From: Cochleicola gelatinilyticus
GTDB lineage: Bacteria > Bacteroidota > Bacteroidia > Flavobacteriales > Flavobacteriaceae
Reading direction: 5' to 3'
DNA: 64,000 nt
NCBI RefSeq assembly: GCF_001637325.1
Contig: NZ_LRXL01000052.1
Location: forward strand, 124,001 to 188,000
The notes under the pieces were generated by a model. It did no database searches. It was not told the origin of the DNA and saw nothing but the letters and a program-made list of their open reading frames with translations. Of the stretch, positions 15,147 through 24,370 are shown in pieces (the first letter of the stretch is position 1; each line of letters starts with the position of its first letter). The translations under genes and the position numbers were made by a program.

Positions 15147-16133
15147 TTACTTCTTTGTAAAAGGGTCTATGGAAATTCCTACTTGAAAATATCCGGTTGG
15201 ATCTTGATTGTTCTTGTAAATAAAATCGTTGGTTGGCTCTCCTTTTTCTGTTAAACGGTTGCTGATAAAGTTTTGCAAACCACCTTGGAATGTCCCAATT
15301 AAATAATCGCTGAAACGGTGTTCGTAAATAATTCCGGATTTAATTTCTAGTTGGCTGTACTCAAAAGTTTCTGCAAAATTGGGATTGTCAACATTTACAT
15401 AGAACCCGGTAGAGCCAAAGCTGCTTCCAATAGAAAAACGACCGTTTTCACCTACCATTCTTCTTAATAATAGCCGTTGTGGAAGAATGAAATCCACTTC
15501 CCATTTTGAATTTTTGAATCGGTGATTGTAAGAAAACGTTGGGAAGAAAGGTAACTGCGAGGTAGGGTCAATAAATACAATTGCTCCTAGGGTCATTGTG
15601 GTTCGCGCTGTTCTTTTCAGAATAAAAGAAAGACCAACCAATCCTTTTACACGTTCCAGCCCTTCATCATTTCCATCTACTATTAAAGAAGCATTATAAA
15701 TCACTGGTTTTTTAAACAGTGTAGAGAAGTAGGTTGAGCTTACTGCAGTCGAAAAGTTATGAAAGTTTACAGTTCCATTTTGTTCAAATACAGTAATATC
15801 TGTTGTTTCAATATTATTGAATTCAAATTCATTAAATTGATAATTTACCGAACCAGTTAATCCCCACTTCCTAGTTTTATAAATAGGAATATTTGCAGAT
15901 GCATTGAAAGTGCGTTGCGATTTTATTTCACCTTCCTGAAATTTTTCATCAAAAAATTCTGAGTCGAACTCACGGCTTAAACTTTGACCATACTCAAAAT
16001 TTAAAACACGAGCTCTTGGAAATTTCTCCTTGATGCTTTGCGTTGCTTTTTGTTGCAATGAATCTGTAGTTTGCTGTGCTGTAGCAAAAGTGGAAATGAA
16101 TAGTATTGCTGTAACTGTAAAAAGTTTGTTCAT
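15147..16133 (-). CDS. Outer-membrane beta-barrel protein, DUF6268-like
   Basis: A 328-residue protein with signal peptide (about 1-19, ATAQ), a short helical lead, and then repeated amphipathic beta strands (for example RKWGLTGSVNYQFNEFEF, then GLVGLSFILKRTARTTMTLG) typical of an outer-membrane barrel. The terminal residue is Lys rather than Phe. It resembles the DUF6268 family of Bacteroidota outer-membrane proteins from memory. It is the last gene of the MscS operon, 20 bases behind the SpoIIAA-like gene. A role in envelope or osmotic stress would suit the context but is inferred. Confidence 0.7.
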   Translation of the reverse strand: MNKLFTVTAILFISTFATAQQTTDSLQQKATQSIKEKFPRARVLNFEYGQSLSREFDSEFFDEKFQEGEIKSQRTFNASANIPIYKTRKWGLTGSVNYQFNEFEFNNIETTDITVFEQNGTVNFHNFSTAVSSTYFSTLFKKPVIYNASLIVDGNDEGLERVKGLVGLSFILKRTARTTMTLGAIVFIDPTSQLPFFPTFSYNHRFKNSKWEVDFILPQRLLLRRMVGENGRFSIGSSFGSTGFYVNVDNPNFAETFEYSQLEIKSGIIYEHRFSDYLIGTFQGGLQNFISNRLTEKGEPTNDFIYKNNQDPTGYFQVGISIDPFTKK

Positions 16134-16153
16134 TCTGTTTTTTTAGATTGTTC

Positions 16154-16525
16154 TTAATTTTGGATTTGTTCGAGCCATTCAATAGCAGCCTCGCGTTCAT
16201 TTATTGCAAAATGCTTAACAGGAATTCCGGGGGTCATAAAATTTCCTATGGGTATAATTTTTTCAATCCAATCCTTATTAGTCAATACAGCATATTTTTC
16301 GATAACAGTAATAGCTTTTGATTTTAGTTTCACCATCTCGACAAAGGTTTTAAAATTTTCAAAGCCTGGTAAACTTTCCATCACACCTATCACTTTTATT
16401 TTCTCATTGTTATCAGCTTTGGTTTCTAGAAAGGTTATAAATGTCTCAACACCTGCTTGGTCAATAGCGTCGGTTACCTTGAATAGGTAGATATTCTTAT
16501 TTTGTATCTGTTCTATTTTTATCAT
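16154..16525 (-). CDS. SpoIIAA-like (STAS/SEC14-fold) protein
   Basis: A 123-residue cytosolic protein that looks like the SpoIIAA-like family (DUF3478): alternating beta strand and helix, with KIKVIGVMESLPGFENF and a long middle helix, then ITVIEKYAVLTNKDWIEKI and a C-terminal helix. The length fits the stand-alone family. The function of the family is unclear; a lipid-binding fold is often assumed. Its start overlaps the end of the small membrane protein gene upstream by 29 bases, pointing to coupled translation with the MscS genes. Confidence 0.75.
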   Translation of the reverse strand: MIKIEQIQNKNIYLFKVTDAIDQAGVETFITFLETKADNNEKIKVIGVMESLPGFENFKTFVEMVKLKSKAITVIEKYAVLTNKDWIEKIIPIGNFMTPGIPVKHFAINEREAAIEWLEQIQN

Positions 16526-16667
16526 TTTTCTTCTTTTTTCTATGTTGTTCTTTGTCTTTGAGGTATTTATTTTTCAGTTTCTTATTCGACCTTATAATTG
16601 GAGAGATCATTAAGAAACCAATGACGGCAACAATACCTATTGAAATAACTATTAGTAGTGTGTTCAT
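16497..16667 (-). CDS. 56-residue single-span membrane protein
   Basis: Short gene: ATG at 16667-16665, stop TAA at 16499-16497. The product starts MNTLLIVISIGIVAVIGFL, one transmembrane helix, followed by a strongly basic tail (KDKEQHRKKKKNDKNRTDTK). Its ATG overlaps the TGA of the gene before it (ATGA), and its last 29 bases overlap the start of the SpoIIAA-like gene. This tight overlap at both ends is the main evidence that it is real. By the positive-inside rule the basic tail should be cytosolic. Function unknown, possibly an accessory of the MscS channel. Confidence 0.6.
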   Translation of the reverse strand: MNTLLIVISIGIVAVIGFLMISPIIRSNKKLKNKYLKDKEQHRKKKKNDKNRTDTK

Positions 16668-16780
16668 TTCAAATTAGGTTTGTCTCTACTTTTATAAATT
16701 TTATAAATTAGTAAAACACAGGCTATTCCTAAGAGTATTAATCCCGATGTAAAAAGTATGTGAGGTTCGTTATTATTCAT
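16664..16780 (-). CDS. 38-residue single-span membrane protein
   Basis: Short gene: ATG at 16780-16778, stop TGA at 16666-16664. The product is MNNNEPHILF, then one hydrophobic span (TSGLILLGIACVLLIYKIY) and a basic end (KSRDKPNLK). Its start overlaps the last 8 bases of the MscS gene and its stop shares ATGA with the next small gene. A longer reading of this frame (to 16918) lies inside the MscS gene and is not needed. Like its neighbour, it may be a small partner of the channel; this is inference from position. Confidence 0.6.
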   Translation of the reverse strand: MNNNEPHILFTSGLILLGIACVLLIYKIYKSRDKPNLK

Positions 16781-17939
16781 CTTTAGTTTCAGTTTTATCT
16801 TTCTGTATATGATTGGTTTTTTCTGAATTTGAAAAAGTATATTTAAGAACGTTAAATTGCTCTTCTTTAAAAACCATTGTTCGGTGTGGGAAAGGGATCG
16901 AAATACCTTCTTTGTCAAACCGTTTTTTGATGCTTTCGTAGAGATCGCATTTCATTTCAAAAGCAGCTCCGAAATTACTTGCCCAAGCCCATGCTCTTAA
17001 GGTTATTGAAGAATCGTCTAGACTTATTACACGAACTACCACCTTTTTCACATTGTTGTATTTGTCGAGTTCAGATCTGTTATCAACTAAATTTGGGTGG
17101 TCTTCACATTCTTCCCGCATAATATGTTTTGCAAGATCAATGTCGCTATCGTATGAAATTCCTACTTCTACCCATTGGCAGCACATGCGTTCCCCAAGAT
17201 CATAATTAATTAGTTTTTCTTTATTGATAATGGAGTTTGGGATAACAATCATCTTGTTCTCGTAATTTCGAATAACAGTATGCCGTAGGGTAATATCTGA
17301 AACAGTACCGACCATAGACTCGTCTACTTTAATAATATCTCCAAGTTTAAACGGTTTAAATGCGATAATAAAAAGCCCTCCTACAAGGTTTGAAAGTGCT
17401 TCTTGAGACGCTACACCAGCCACGACAGCTAAGACACCCGCGCCGCCCAAAGCCGTTGCTGCAAAACTCCGCATGGACTCAAAGGCTATTAAGATTAATA
17501 GTCCGCCTATAAAATACACCCCGAAGATGGCGATGTACCTTAGAAATTTATAACTAGTGGTATCCTGATTGGTGATAGTTCGTTCCTTTATGGTTCTTTT
17601 AAACCAAGTTTGTACGAGTGAGGCTGTTACCAAGGTTACAACGGCGATAATTCCCAAATAAAGGACCAAGCCGAAATTTCCTACCGCTACTTCTTTCACC
17701 CGTGCCTCATCCATAAAATTCCAGGATATGGCCATAATCCCCAAAACGATCCATAGCGCATTTAGAATCTTTTGGGTAAGATGAATGGTGGTAGGTTCTT
17801 CCCCCGGAAATTTTTTAATGCTTCGTCGCTCCAGCCAATCGTGTAATTTCTTTGTTAGAAATCGCAGTACCAAAACCGTGATAATTACAATGGCAGACCA
17901 AATTATATTATCTTGATATGTATTCCAGAATTCTGTCAT
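16773..17939 (-). CDS. MscS-family mechanosensitive channel
   Basis: A 388-residue inner-membrane protein of the small-conductance mechanosensitive channel family. Four to five transmembrane helices (about residues 12-30, 62-80, 88-110, 130-155, 160-200), the pore-lining Gly/Ala-rich helix (ALGGAGVLAVVAGVASQEALSNLVGG), then the MscS beta domain (KPFKLGDIIKVDESMVGTV and RNYENKMIVIPNSII). The C-terminal cytosolic domain extends to FPHRTMVFKE. It relieves osmotic downshock by opening under membrane tension. It lies in a tight operon: 1-base overlap (TAATG) with the gene before and an 8-base overlap with the gene after. Confidence 0.92.
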   Translation of the reverse strand: MTEFWNTYQDNIIWSAIVIITVLVLRFLTKKLHDWLERRSIKKFPGEEPTTIHLTQKILNALWIVLGIMAISWNFMDEARVKEVAVGNFGLVLYLGIIAVVTLVTASLVQTWFKRTIKERTITNQDTTSYKFLRYIAIFGVYFIGGLLILIAFESMRSFAATALGGAGVLAVVAGVASQEALSNLVGGLFIIAFKPFKLGDIIKVDESMVGTVSDITLRHTVIRNYENKMIVIPNSIINKEKLINYDLGERMCCQWVEVGISYDSDIDLAKHIMREECEDHPNLVDNRSELDKYNNVKKVVVRVISLDDSSITLRAWAWASNFGAAFEMKCDLYESIKKRFDKEGISIPFPHRTMVFKEEQFNVLKYTFSNSEKTNHIQKDKTETKDE

Positions 17940-18172
17940 TACGTTACGTTTTCTTGTATGTTATATGCGTAGAAAGGATTCCAACGTCTAGAAGAAAGGG
18001 TCTGTTTAAATTGTTCTTTTATCGAAGGGAGAACTTTAAAAGTGACATTCATTTTAGGATTATCCAATAATGCTTCTATGTAAAGAAATATTCTCTCTAA
18101 ATCTTCTTCGGAATAATTCTCAACAATGTTCACTTCTAGTCTTGGTTTTTTGCTTGCGATGTAATAGAACAT
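17939..18172 (-). CDS. 77-residue hypothetical protein before MscS gene
   Basis: Small soluble-looking protein, no signal peptide or membrane span, not recognised. It contains an acidic helix (YSEEDLERIFLYIEALL) and a basic patch (QTLSSRRWNPFYAY). The stop overlaps the ATG of the MscS gene (TAATG), which implies coupled translation and supports it as a real gene. It is 31 bases downstream of the DUF805 gene. Confidence 0.65.
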   Translation of the reverse strand: MFYYIASKKPRLEVNIVENYSEEDLERIFLYIEALLDNPKMNVTFKVLPSIKEQFKQTLSSRRWNPFYAYNIQENVT

Positions 18173-18203
18173 ATTTTACATTTTTAAATTCAACCTATAT
18201 TTT

Positions 18204-18569
18204 TTAACCTTTTGGATCTTCTCCATATTTGTTTTTCCCTACCATTCCTTTTTTGCTCAAGAGATAAATAATCATTATTTGTCCTGCAATGGGAATGAAA
18301 GCAATAAATAGCCACGTCCATTTTTTACCTATATCATGAAGACGTCGTACTAAAACACCCAAAAATGGAATAAAAATAAAAAGGCCGAAAATAGTTTCTA
18401 AAGGTCCCTGATCCCAGAAAGGGACTTGCCATTTCAGCAGGTATATTTCTACTAGAGAAATTACAGCTCCAATTATTCCAGCAAATAAGAAAAACATCCA
18501 AAACTCTTTGCGACGAGATCTGCCTTTAAATTCACCAAATCGTTCAATCACTATTTTAAACCACTTCAT
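18204..18569 (-). CDS. DUF805 family membrane protein
   Basis: A 121-residue membrane protein with the DUF805 hallmark: FKGRSRRKEFWMFFLF near the N-terminus, about three transmembrane helices, and LVRRLHDIGKK in the middle. These proteins occur widely in inner membranes and their function is not known. It is probably the first gene of the run through 77-residue protein, MscS, small membrane proteins, SpoIIAA-like protein and barrel. No promoter could be fixed by eye. Confidence 0.85.
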   Translation of the reverse strand: MKWFKIVIERFGEFKGRSRRKEFWMFFLFAGIIGAVISLVEIYLLKWQVPFWDQGPLETIFGLFIFIPFLGVLVRRLHDIGKKWTWLFIAFIPIAGQIMIIYLLSKKGMVGKNKYGEDPKG

Positions 18570-18655
18570 GTAACCTTTTTAGTAGGGTTCCCAAACCTTT
18601 CAGAAAAACGTATTATGTTTAAACCAACAACTGAAAGGTCAAGAACCACTTGTTT

Positions 18656-21600
18656 TTAATGGGTTTTAGCAACTTCTAATTCCGATATTTTACCGGCATT
18701 TTCTTTTGCAACTTTTCGTTTTATGTCTCCTTTCCAGATATCGATTACGATATACATAACAGGGACAATGATAACCGTAAAAATCAACGAACTGGTAAGT
18801 CCGCCTATCAACACCATGGCAAGTCCGTTTTTCCATTCTGCACCAGCTCCAGCTGCAAAAGCAATAGGAATCATAGCGATCACCATAGCAAGCGTTGTCA
18901 TTAAAATAGGACGAAGTCTTGAAAGCCCTGCATTTACAACTGCCTCTACGCTTTTCATTCCTTCTTGTTTAAACTGATTAGCAGCATCGACAATTAAAAT
19001 GGCATTTTTTATTACTAGACCAACCAACATGATCAACCCTAAAAAGGTAAATACACCCAGACTTTCCTGAAATAAGGCTAGAATTAAAAAGGCTCCAATC
19101 ATTGCAGTTGGAACAGAAAACATTACAACGAGAGGATAGGCATAACTTTCGTAGAGTGCTACCATGATGAGGTAAACAAGTACGATCGACATTAATAAAG
19201 CAAGTCCTAAACTCGCAAAGGCTTCTGTCTGACTTTCTAAATCACCACCCATTTCAAACTCGACACCATCGGGCATTTTCATTTGTTCTATTGCGGTTTG
19301 AACTTCTGTTGAAACGGTTCCAACGGGGCGACCTACCACTTGTGCGCCAATACTCACACTGCTTCTTTTATTATCCCTTTGTAGTTTTGAAGGCCCAGTA
19401 GATTGTTCCACTGAGGCGAATTGTTGGAGTTCGATAAGTTCACCAGTTGTGTTTAAAAAGGTTACTTTCTTTATATCATCTATGTTCTGCCGATCAAACT
19501 GATCCAGTTTTACATTAATATCATATTCATTCTCGCCATCACGAAATTTATATTGTGTATTTCCGGCAAATGCATTTTGCATAGTAGTACCCACTGTGCT
19601 CATCGTTAGGTTGAGCGCTGCCATTTTATCACGATCTACGTTAATTGCTACCTCAGGATTTCCGCCTTCTACTGAAAGTTCAACTTCCCGCGTACTATTT
19701 ACAGATTGAATCGTTTTTTTTACTTCTTCCGCGGTTTCCATTAATTGATCGATGTCGCTTCCGGTTAGCAATACTTGAATAGGGCCGGCAGTACTTCCAC
19801 CAACCATACCGACTGCTGCAGTTTTAAACTTGACACCTGGAATGTTTTTAGTGAGTTTTATTTTAATGTCCCGCGCGTATTGTTCCGAAGTAATCGTTCT
19901 GTCATCTGGGCTTATCATCTTAGCATTTATCTGGGCCAGATTCGAAGAGTTTCCACCGCCACCAGTTCCTGTTCCAACGGTAGAGAATACAGAAGCAACA
20001 ATAGCATCGTGTAAAAGAATATCTTCTACGGCAAGCGTCGCAAGGTTGGTTTCTTCAATAGTACTTTCTTTGGGTAGTTCGAGTTCTACGATAAATTCAC
20101 CGTTGTCTCCGTTTTTTACAAACTCACTTCCAATAAATCCGAAAACGAGCAATAAGAGGGACGCAATCACTAATCCTAATAAGGTGAAGGCTGTAATACG
20201 TTTTCTGGAAAGTGTCCATTGTAAAATGTCTTTGTAAACATTGTTGACCCCGGTTAGAAAACTTTCAAAAGCAATTAAAGGTCTGTGTAACATTTTTTTT
20301 CTGTCTAGCGTAATTACTTCAGAAAAACGAGACGATAATAAAGGGGTTAATGTAAAGGAAACGATTAGCGATATTCCAGTTGCAAATGCCACAACTACAG
20401 CAAACTGTTTCAGTAAATCTGCTATAAGTCCCGTTACAAAAGTGATTGGGAGAAATACGGCGATAAGTACCAAGGTGATCGACATTACTGAAAGTCCGAT
20501 TTTCTTCCAACTTTCCATGGCGGCTTCTCGTCGGGACTTTCCTTTCTCCATTTCGGAGTGAATTTGTTCCAATACTACAATACTATCATCGACCAGAATC
20601 CCTACCACCAGTGATAATCCTAATAACGTCATTAAATTAAGCGTATAACCTAATTGGTTCATAGCAATAAATGTGGCAACGATCGATACCGGAATAGATA
20701 CCATAACAATAATTGAATCTTTCCAGCTTCGTAAAAAGAATAACATGATAATCGCTACCAGTCCAACAGCTAGCATCAGGTCAAATATTACTGCGTCGGC
20801 TGCTTCGAGTGTAAACACAGAACTGTCTTGAGCTACAGCGATCTTTAAATTTTTGTCAGCATATTCTTCTTCAATTTTAAGAATTTCAGTTTTAATATCT
20901 TCGGCTACCTGTACGGTATTTCCATCGCTTTGTTTTGAAATGGTTAATCCAATGGAACTAATCCCGTCAATTCGCGAAATAGTTGTTACGTCTTTAGTGG
21001 TGTCATACACTTCTGCAATATCTTCAACACGTACACTCGAACCATTACCGTTGGTTATTTCCAATCCTTTGATGTCGTTTACATCCTTAAATTTTCCTGA
21101 AAGACGAACGGTTACCTGTTGCTTATCATCTTTGATATTCCCTGTTGGAAAATCAAGATTTGCAGCACTAATAGCTTGTGTTACTTGAAGAATACTTAAT
21201 CCGTACCCCTTCAGTTTATCACGGTCTACATTTATGCGTATTTCACGTTCATTACCACCAATCACCTGAACTCGTGCAACCCCTTCAATTCGAGATAATG
21301 TTTCTTTTATATCATTTTCAACCAGATCGTTGAATTCGGTTACATCCATTTCCGAAGAAACCCCAAGACGCATTATAGGAAGATCATCGAACGAAAACTG
21401 ATCTACACTTGGTTGTACCACTTGATCGGGTAACTGCCCTACAATGTTGTTTACTTTACGTTGGGCATCCTGTAGGGTTTTATCTACATCTGCGTTATAG
21501 GTTAATTCTACATTTACAATAGAAATACCTTCTTGAGAAGTAGACGTAATACTTTTTACACCTTCTAGGGCACTTACCGCATCCTCTATATTAGTGGTGA

Positions 21601-21787
21601 CCGAATTTTCCACTTCAGAAGGAGAAGCACCAGGATAGGTAGTGCTGATCGAAATTTGTGGAGAAGTAATTTTAGGCAATAATTCGTATCCTAAGCCCGA
21701 GTAACTTATAATTCCCAAAAGGGCGACAATGGTAAAAACAACTACGGCTAACGTAGGTCTTTTTACAGATAGTTCTGTGATAGTCAT
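18656..21787 (-). CDS. RND efflux pump inner-membrane transporter (AcrB-like)
   Basis: A 1043-residue HAE1-type RND transporter that exports hydrophobic compounds using the proton gradient. It shows the typical start (KRPTLAVVVFTIVALLG), periplasmic porter domains, and the second half repeat. In TM4 the proton-relay pair is present in VVGILVDDSIVVLEQI. The long FITFVTGLIADLLKQFAVVVAF and KNAILIVDAANQ segments match the family. It is the last gene of the operon marR-type regulator, outer-membrane factor, adaptor, pump, following the adaptor by 4 bases. Substrates are not predictable from sequence. Confidence 0.95.
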   Translation of the reverse strand: MTITELSVKRPTLAVVVFTIVALLGIISYSGLGYELLPKITSPQISISTTYPGASPSEVENSVTTNIEDAVSALEGVKSITSTSQEGISIVNVELTYNADVDKTLQDAQRKVNNIVGQLPDQVVQPSVDQFSFDDLPIMRLGVSSEMDVTEFNDLVENDIKETLSRIEGVARVQVIGGNEREIRINVDRDKLKGYGLSILQVTQAISAANLDFPTGNIKDDKQQVTVRLSGKFKDVNDIKGLEITNGNGSSVRVEDIAEVYDTTKDVTTISRIDGISSIGLTISKQSDGNTVQVAEDIKTEILKIEEEYADKNLKIAVAQDSSVFTLEAADAVIFDLMLAVGLVAIIMLFFLRSWKDSIIVMVSIPVSIVATFIAMNQLGYTLNLMTLLGLSLVVGILVDDSIVVLEQIHSEMEKGKSRREAAMESWKKIGLSVMSITLVLIAVFLPITFVTGLIADLLKQFAVVVAFATGISLIVSFTLTPLLSSRFSEVITLDRKKMLHRPLIAFESFLTGVNNVYKDILQWTLSRKRITAFTLLGLVIASLLLLVFGFIGSEFVKNGDNGEFIVELELPKESTIEETNLATLAVEDILLHDAIVASVFSTVGTGTGGGGNSSNLAQINAKMISPDDRTITSEQYARDIKIKLTKNIPGVKFKTAAVGMVGGSTAGPIQVLLTGSDIDQLMETAEEVKKTIQSVNSTREVELSVEGGNPEVAINVDRDKMAALNLTMSTVGTTMQNAFAGNTQYKFRDGENEYDINVKLDQFDRQNIDDIKKVTFLNTTGELIELQQFASVEQSTGPSKLQRDNKRSSVSIGAQVVGRPVGTVSTEVQTAIEQMKMPDGVEFEMGGDLESQTEAFASLGLALLMSIVLVYLIMVALYESYAYPLVVMFSVPTAMIGAFLILALFQESLGVFTFLGLIMLVGLVIKNAILIVDAANQFKQEGMKSVEAVVNAGLSRLRPILMTTLAMVIAMIPIAFAAGAGAEWKNGLAMVLIGGLTSSLIFTVIIVPVMYIVIDIWKGDIKRKVAKENAGKISELEVAKTH

Positions 21788-21791
21788 AGGG

Positions 21792-22859
21792 CTAGTTATT
21801 TGTGATTTTTACCTTCGTGTCATTGGTAAGATTTATTATTCCTTTGGTCACGATCTGTTGTCCGTTTTGCAATCCACTAAGAACGATCACATCCCCGTTA
21901 ATTACTGCACCGGCTTTTATTTTCTGAAGGCTTACCGTACTATCATTATTCACCAAGTATACTGACGGGTTTTGAAGACTCCCCACAATAGCTTCCCTTG
22001 GAATAACCATAGCTTCCTGTTCGTTTGTTTTTAAGGCATCGAAATTAACTTCAGCGAACAGTCCTGCACGCAATAGATTGTCTTCTGTATTAGCTACTTC
22101 GATCGTAACTTGAAATTTTCTGGATGCATCTGCTTTTACACTTATTGTGCTTACTTTTCCTTTAAAAGTCTTCAGTGGATATACATCTGATTTTATGGAA
22201 ACCTCCTGACCTTCTCTAAGTTTAGAAAGATTATCTTCTGCAACATTCACAATAATTTTTAGGCGATCTATCTGTACAATTTCTGCGATGTTATTGCCAG
22301 GCATTACGAAACTCGTTTCTTCCACCATTAATTTATTTACTACTCCGTCTATGGGTGATTTTACAGTAGTAAAACTTAATTGTTGGTTGATCTGTGCAAT
22401 GTTAGCCTGGGCATTTTCCTTTTGAATACGAATATCTTCCAAGGCACTTTGGGATACCGCACCTACTTCGAGTAAGCGTTCGTATCTGGCAACATCTTTC
22501 TCAGCCTTTGAGTACGCAGACTGGGCACTCGATAATTGAGAGCTTAAGGAGACAGCGTCCACCTTTGCGATTACTTGTCCTTTTTTAATTTTTTGTCCTT
22601 CTTCTACTTTTAAGTATTGAATGCTTCCCTGAGATTCTGCCACTAAAGTAACTTCTTCCCAGCCTGCAAATTCACCTGTTGCTACTAGGCCATTAGAAAT
22701 TGTTTTGGCACCTACAGTTGCTGTTTGTACAGGAATAGCGAACTCTTCCGGAACCGCAGCAGCTTTTTCATTCATTTCTTTTTTATTACTGAACAAGGTG
22801 TAACCAACGATTCCGATGAGGATGACTACTACGATGATACTAATGTTTTTTGTTTTCAT
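21792..22859 (-). CDS. RND efflux periplasmic adaptor (membrane fusion protein)
   Basis: A 355-residue periplasmic adaptor linking the RND pump to the outer-membrane factor. An N-terminal anchor helix (about 7-24), the lipoyl-like half motif (SIQYLKVEEGQKIKKGQVIAKVD), an alpha-helical hairpin (QSAYSKAEKDVARYERLLE, continuing to QQLSF), the returning lipoyl half (SPIDGVVNKLMVEETSFV) and beta-barrel and membrane-proximal domains follow. It is a typical HlyD/AcrA member. It is encoded 72 bases after the outer-membrane factor gene and 4 bases before the pump. Confidence 0.93.
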   Translation of the reverse strand: MKTKNISIIVVVILIGIVGYTLFSNKKEMNEKAAAVPEEFAIPVQTATVGAKTISNGLVATGEFAGWEEVTLVAESQGSIQYLKVEEGQKIKKGQVIAKVDAVSLSSQLSSAQSAYSKAEKDVARYERLLEVGAVSQSALEDIRIQKENAQANIAQINQQLSFTTVKSPIDGVVNKLMVEETSFVMPGNNIAEIVQIDRLKIIVNVAEDNLSKLREGQEVSIKSDVYPLKTFKGKVSTISVKADASRKFQVTIEVANTEDNLLRAGLFAEVNFDALKTNEQEAMVIPREAIVGSLQNPSVYLVNNDSTVSLQKIKAGAVINGDVIVLSGLQNGQQIVTKGIINLTNDTKVKITNN

Positions 22860-22931
22860 AATTTTTTAATTTCCTCCCGCATGTTAACATGGCGTGAATA
22901 GGTTGCTTAAAGTTTGTACTGAATGATGCGC

Positions 22932-24302
22932 TTAATTATCTGTTGTTGGATTTGCAATAAGTTTTGAAAGGGTACCACTGGATTTTAATAAGGTAACCTC
23001 TGCCACTTTAGCCTGTAAAAGTGCGTTGAGGTAATTGGATTGTGCTTGGCGTAATGCAAACTCAGAATCTAATAATTCGGTAAGATTAGCCACCCCTTCG
23101 TTGTAGGACGTTTTTATACCATCGTAATTTTCCTGAGCAAGGTCCATATTGGTTTTCTGGCTTTGGATCTGAGAGTTGCTTAGTGTTAACTGCTCTAGTG
23201 CATCTCCATATTCTTTTTCAATATTGAGGCGTAACGTTTCACGGTCCAGTTCTAGTTGTTTGGTAGCGAATTCTTTTTGCTTTAAACGGTTTCTTCGCTG
23301 AAACCCATCAAAAACAGGAATGTTTGCTGAAAGCCCCCAAGTACCACTCCACTGACCTTGATATACTTCGGGATCAAAATCTACGGCTTCATTAGACTGT
23401 CCGAGGTAATTGTAACCAAAGTTGGCACTTAGGGTAGGTAAGTATTCTGATTTAACAAGTTTTTGATCGATTATGGAAAGTTTAACCGATTGATCTAGTT
23501 GCTGATATTCCAGATTTTCTTCTAACAGTAGTTCGGAACCTAAGGGATAAGGATCACGGTCTTCAAGTTTTTCATTAAGAACGACTTCTTTATCCATCGA
23601 AATGTTTAGGAAAACTTTAAATAAGCGTAACTGTTGGTTTTTACCAAACTGTGCGTCTTCGATTTGGGTTTTTAGATTCGATCGGTTTACCAATAGTTGA
23701 TTGAGATCCAGTTTTCGAATAATTCCCTCCCGAAACTTTGCTTCCGATAGTTCGATGAGGTTATCGGTGCGGTCATAATTTTGTTGCAATAATTCTATTT
23801 GCTTATTAAATACCTGAATCTGAATATATGTCTGAATCACGTTTACAATTAGGTCTTGAGTAGTTATAAGTGTTTGTAGCTTTCGCAATTCTGCCAGAGC
23901 ACTGGTGCTTTTAACAGAACTGAATAACTGAAAATTAAGTAGCTGTTGCTGAACATTCACGCCTGCGGTATATTGATATCGGTTTCCAAAAGCGACACCA
24001 ATGGTAGTACCTGGTTCCCCTCCAAATATTTCTGCGGGAAGTCGTTGTTCCTGTAGCGAAAAATTATCTGAAAAACCTGCATTCCCTGTAACTTGAGGTA
24101 AGGCACGTCCTTTTACTTCTGCTATCTGAGCCTGAATAATTTCTTGATCGATCTGTGCACTCTCGAGGTTGTTGTTATTTTTAATAGCATAATAAATAGT
24201 TTCTTCAACAGTGTTAAAAACGATAGGATTTTCTTGTGCCACTATGAAAGAAGATATAAGGCATAGTGTGATCGTTAAAATCCAGATACTAAGGTTGTTC
24301 AT
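22932..24302 (-). CDS. TolC-family outer-membrane efflux protein
   Basis: A 456-residue outer-membrane factor with signal peptide (about 1-22, IVAQ) and the two-fold helical repeat of the TolC family (for example IQAQIAEVKGRALPQVTGN and VKSEYLPTLSANFGYNYLG, each preceding barrel strands). It forms the outer channel of the RND pump. The gene follows the regulator by 68 bases and has an inverted repeat identical in type to one in the regulator's own promoter region. Confidence 0.92.
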   Translation of the reverse strand: MNNLSIWILTITLCLISSFIVAQENPIVFNTVEETIYYAIKNNNNLESAQIDQEIIQAQIAEVKGRALPQVTGNAGFSDNFSLQEQRLPAEIFGGEPGTTIGVAFGNRYQYTAGVNVQQQLLNFQLFSSVKSTSALAELRKLQTLITTQDLIVNVIQTYIQIQVFNKQIELLQQNYDRTDNLIELSEAKFREGIIRKLDLNQLLVNRSNLKTQIEDAQFGKNQQLRLFKVFLNISMDKEVVLNEKLEDRDPYPLGSELLLEENLEYQQLDQSVKLSIIDQKLVKSEYLPTLSANFGYNYLGQSNEAVDFDPEVYQGQWSGTWGLSANIPVFDGFQRRNRLKQKEFATKQLELDRETLRLNIEKEYGDALEQLTLSNSQIQSQKTNMDLAQENYDGIKTSYNEGVANLTELLDSEFALRQAQSNYLNALLQAKVAEVTLLKSSGTLSKLIANPTTDN

Positions 24303-24328
24303 TTCTTTTTGTTTTGTTTTTTATGTTA

Positions 24329-24346
24329 GTTCTGAATTAAAAGAAC
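24329..24346. promoter_or_regulatory. Candidate regulator site before the efflux genes
   Basis: GTTCT (24329-24333), 8-base spacer, AGAAC (24342-24346), flanked by A and T for a further matching pair. It sits between the regulator stop and the outer-membrane factor ATG. The same GTTCT-N8-AGAAC arrangement occurs at 24858-24875 in front of the regulator gene, which makes it a likely operator of that regulator. Confidence 0.55.
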
Positions 24347-24370
24347 TATATAGGATAAAAAAATAGTAAA

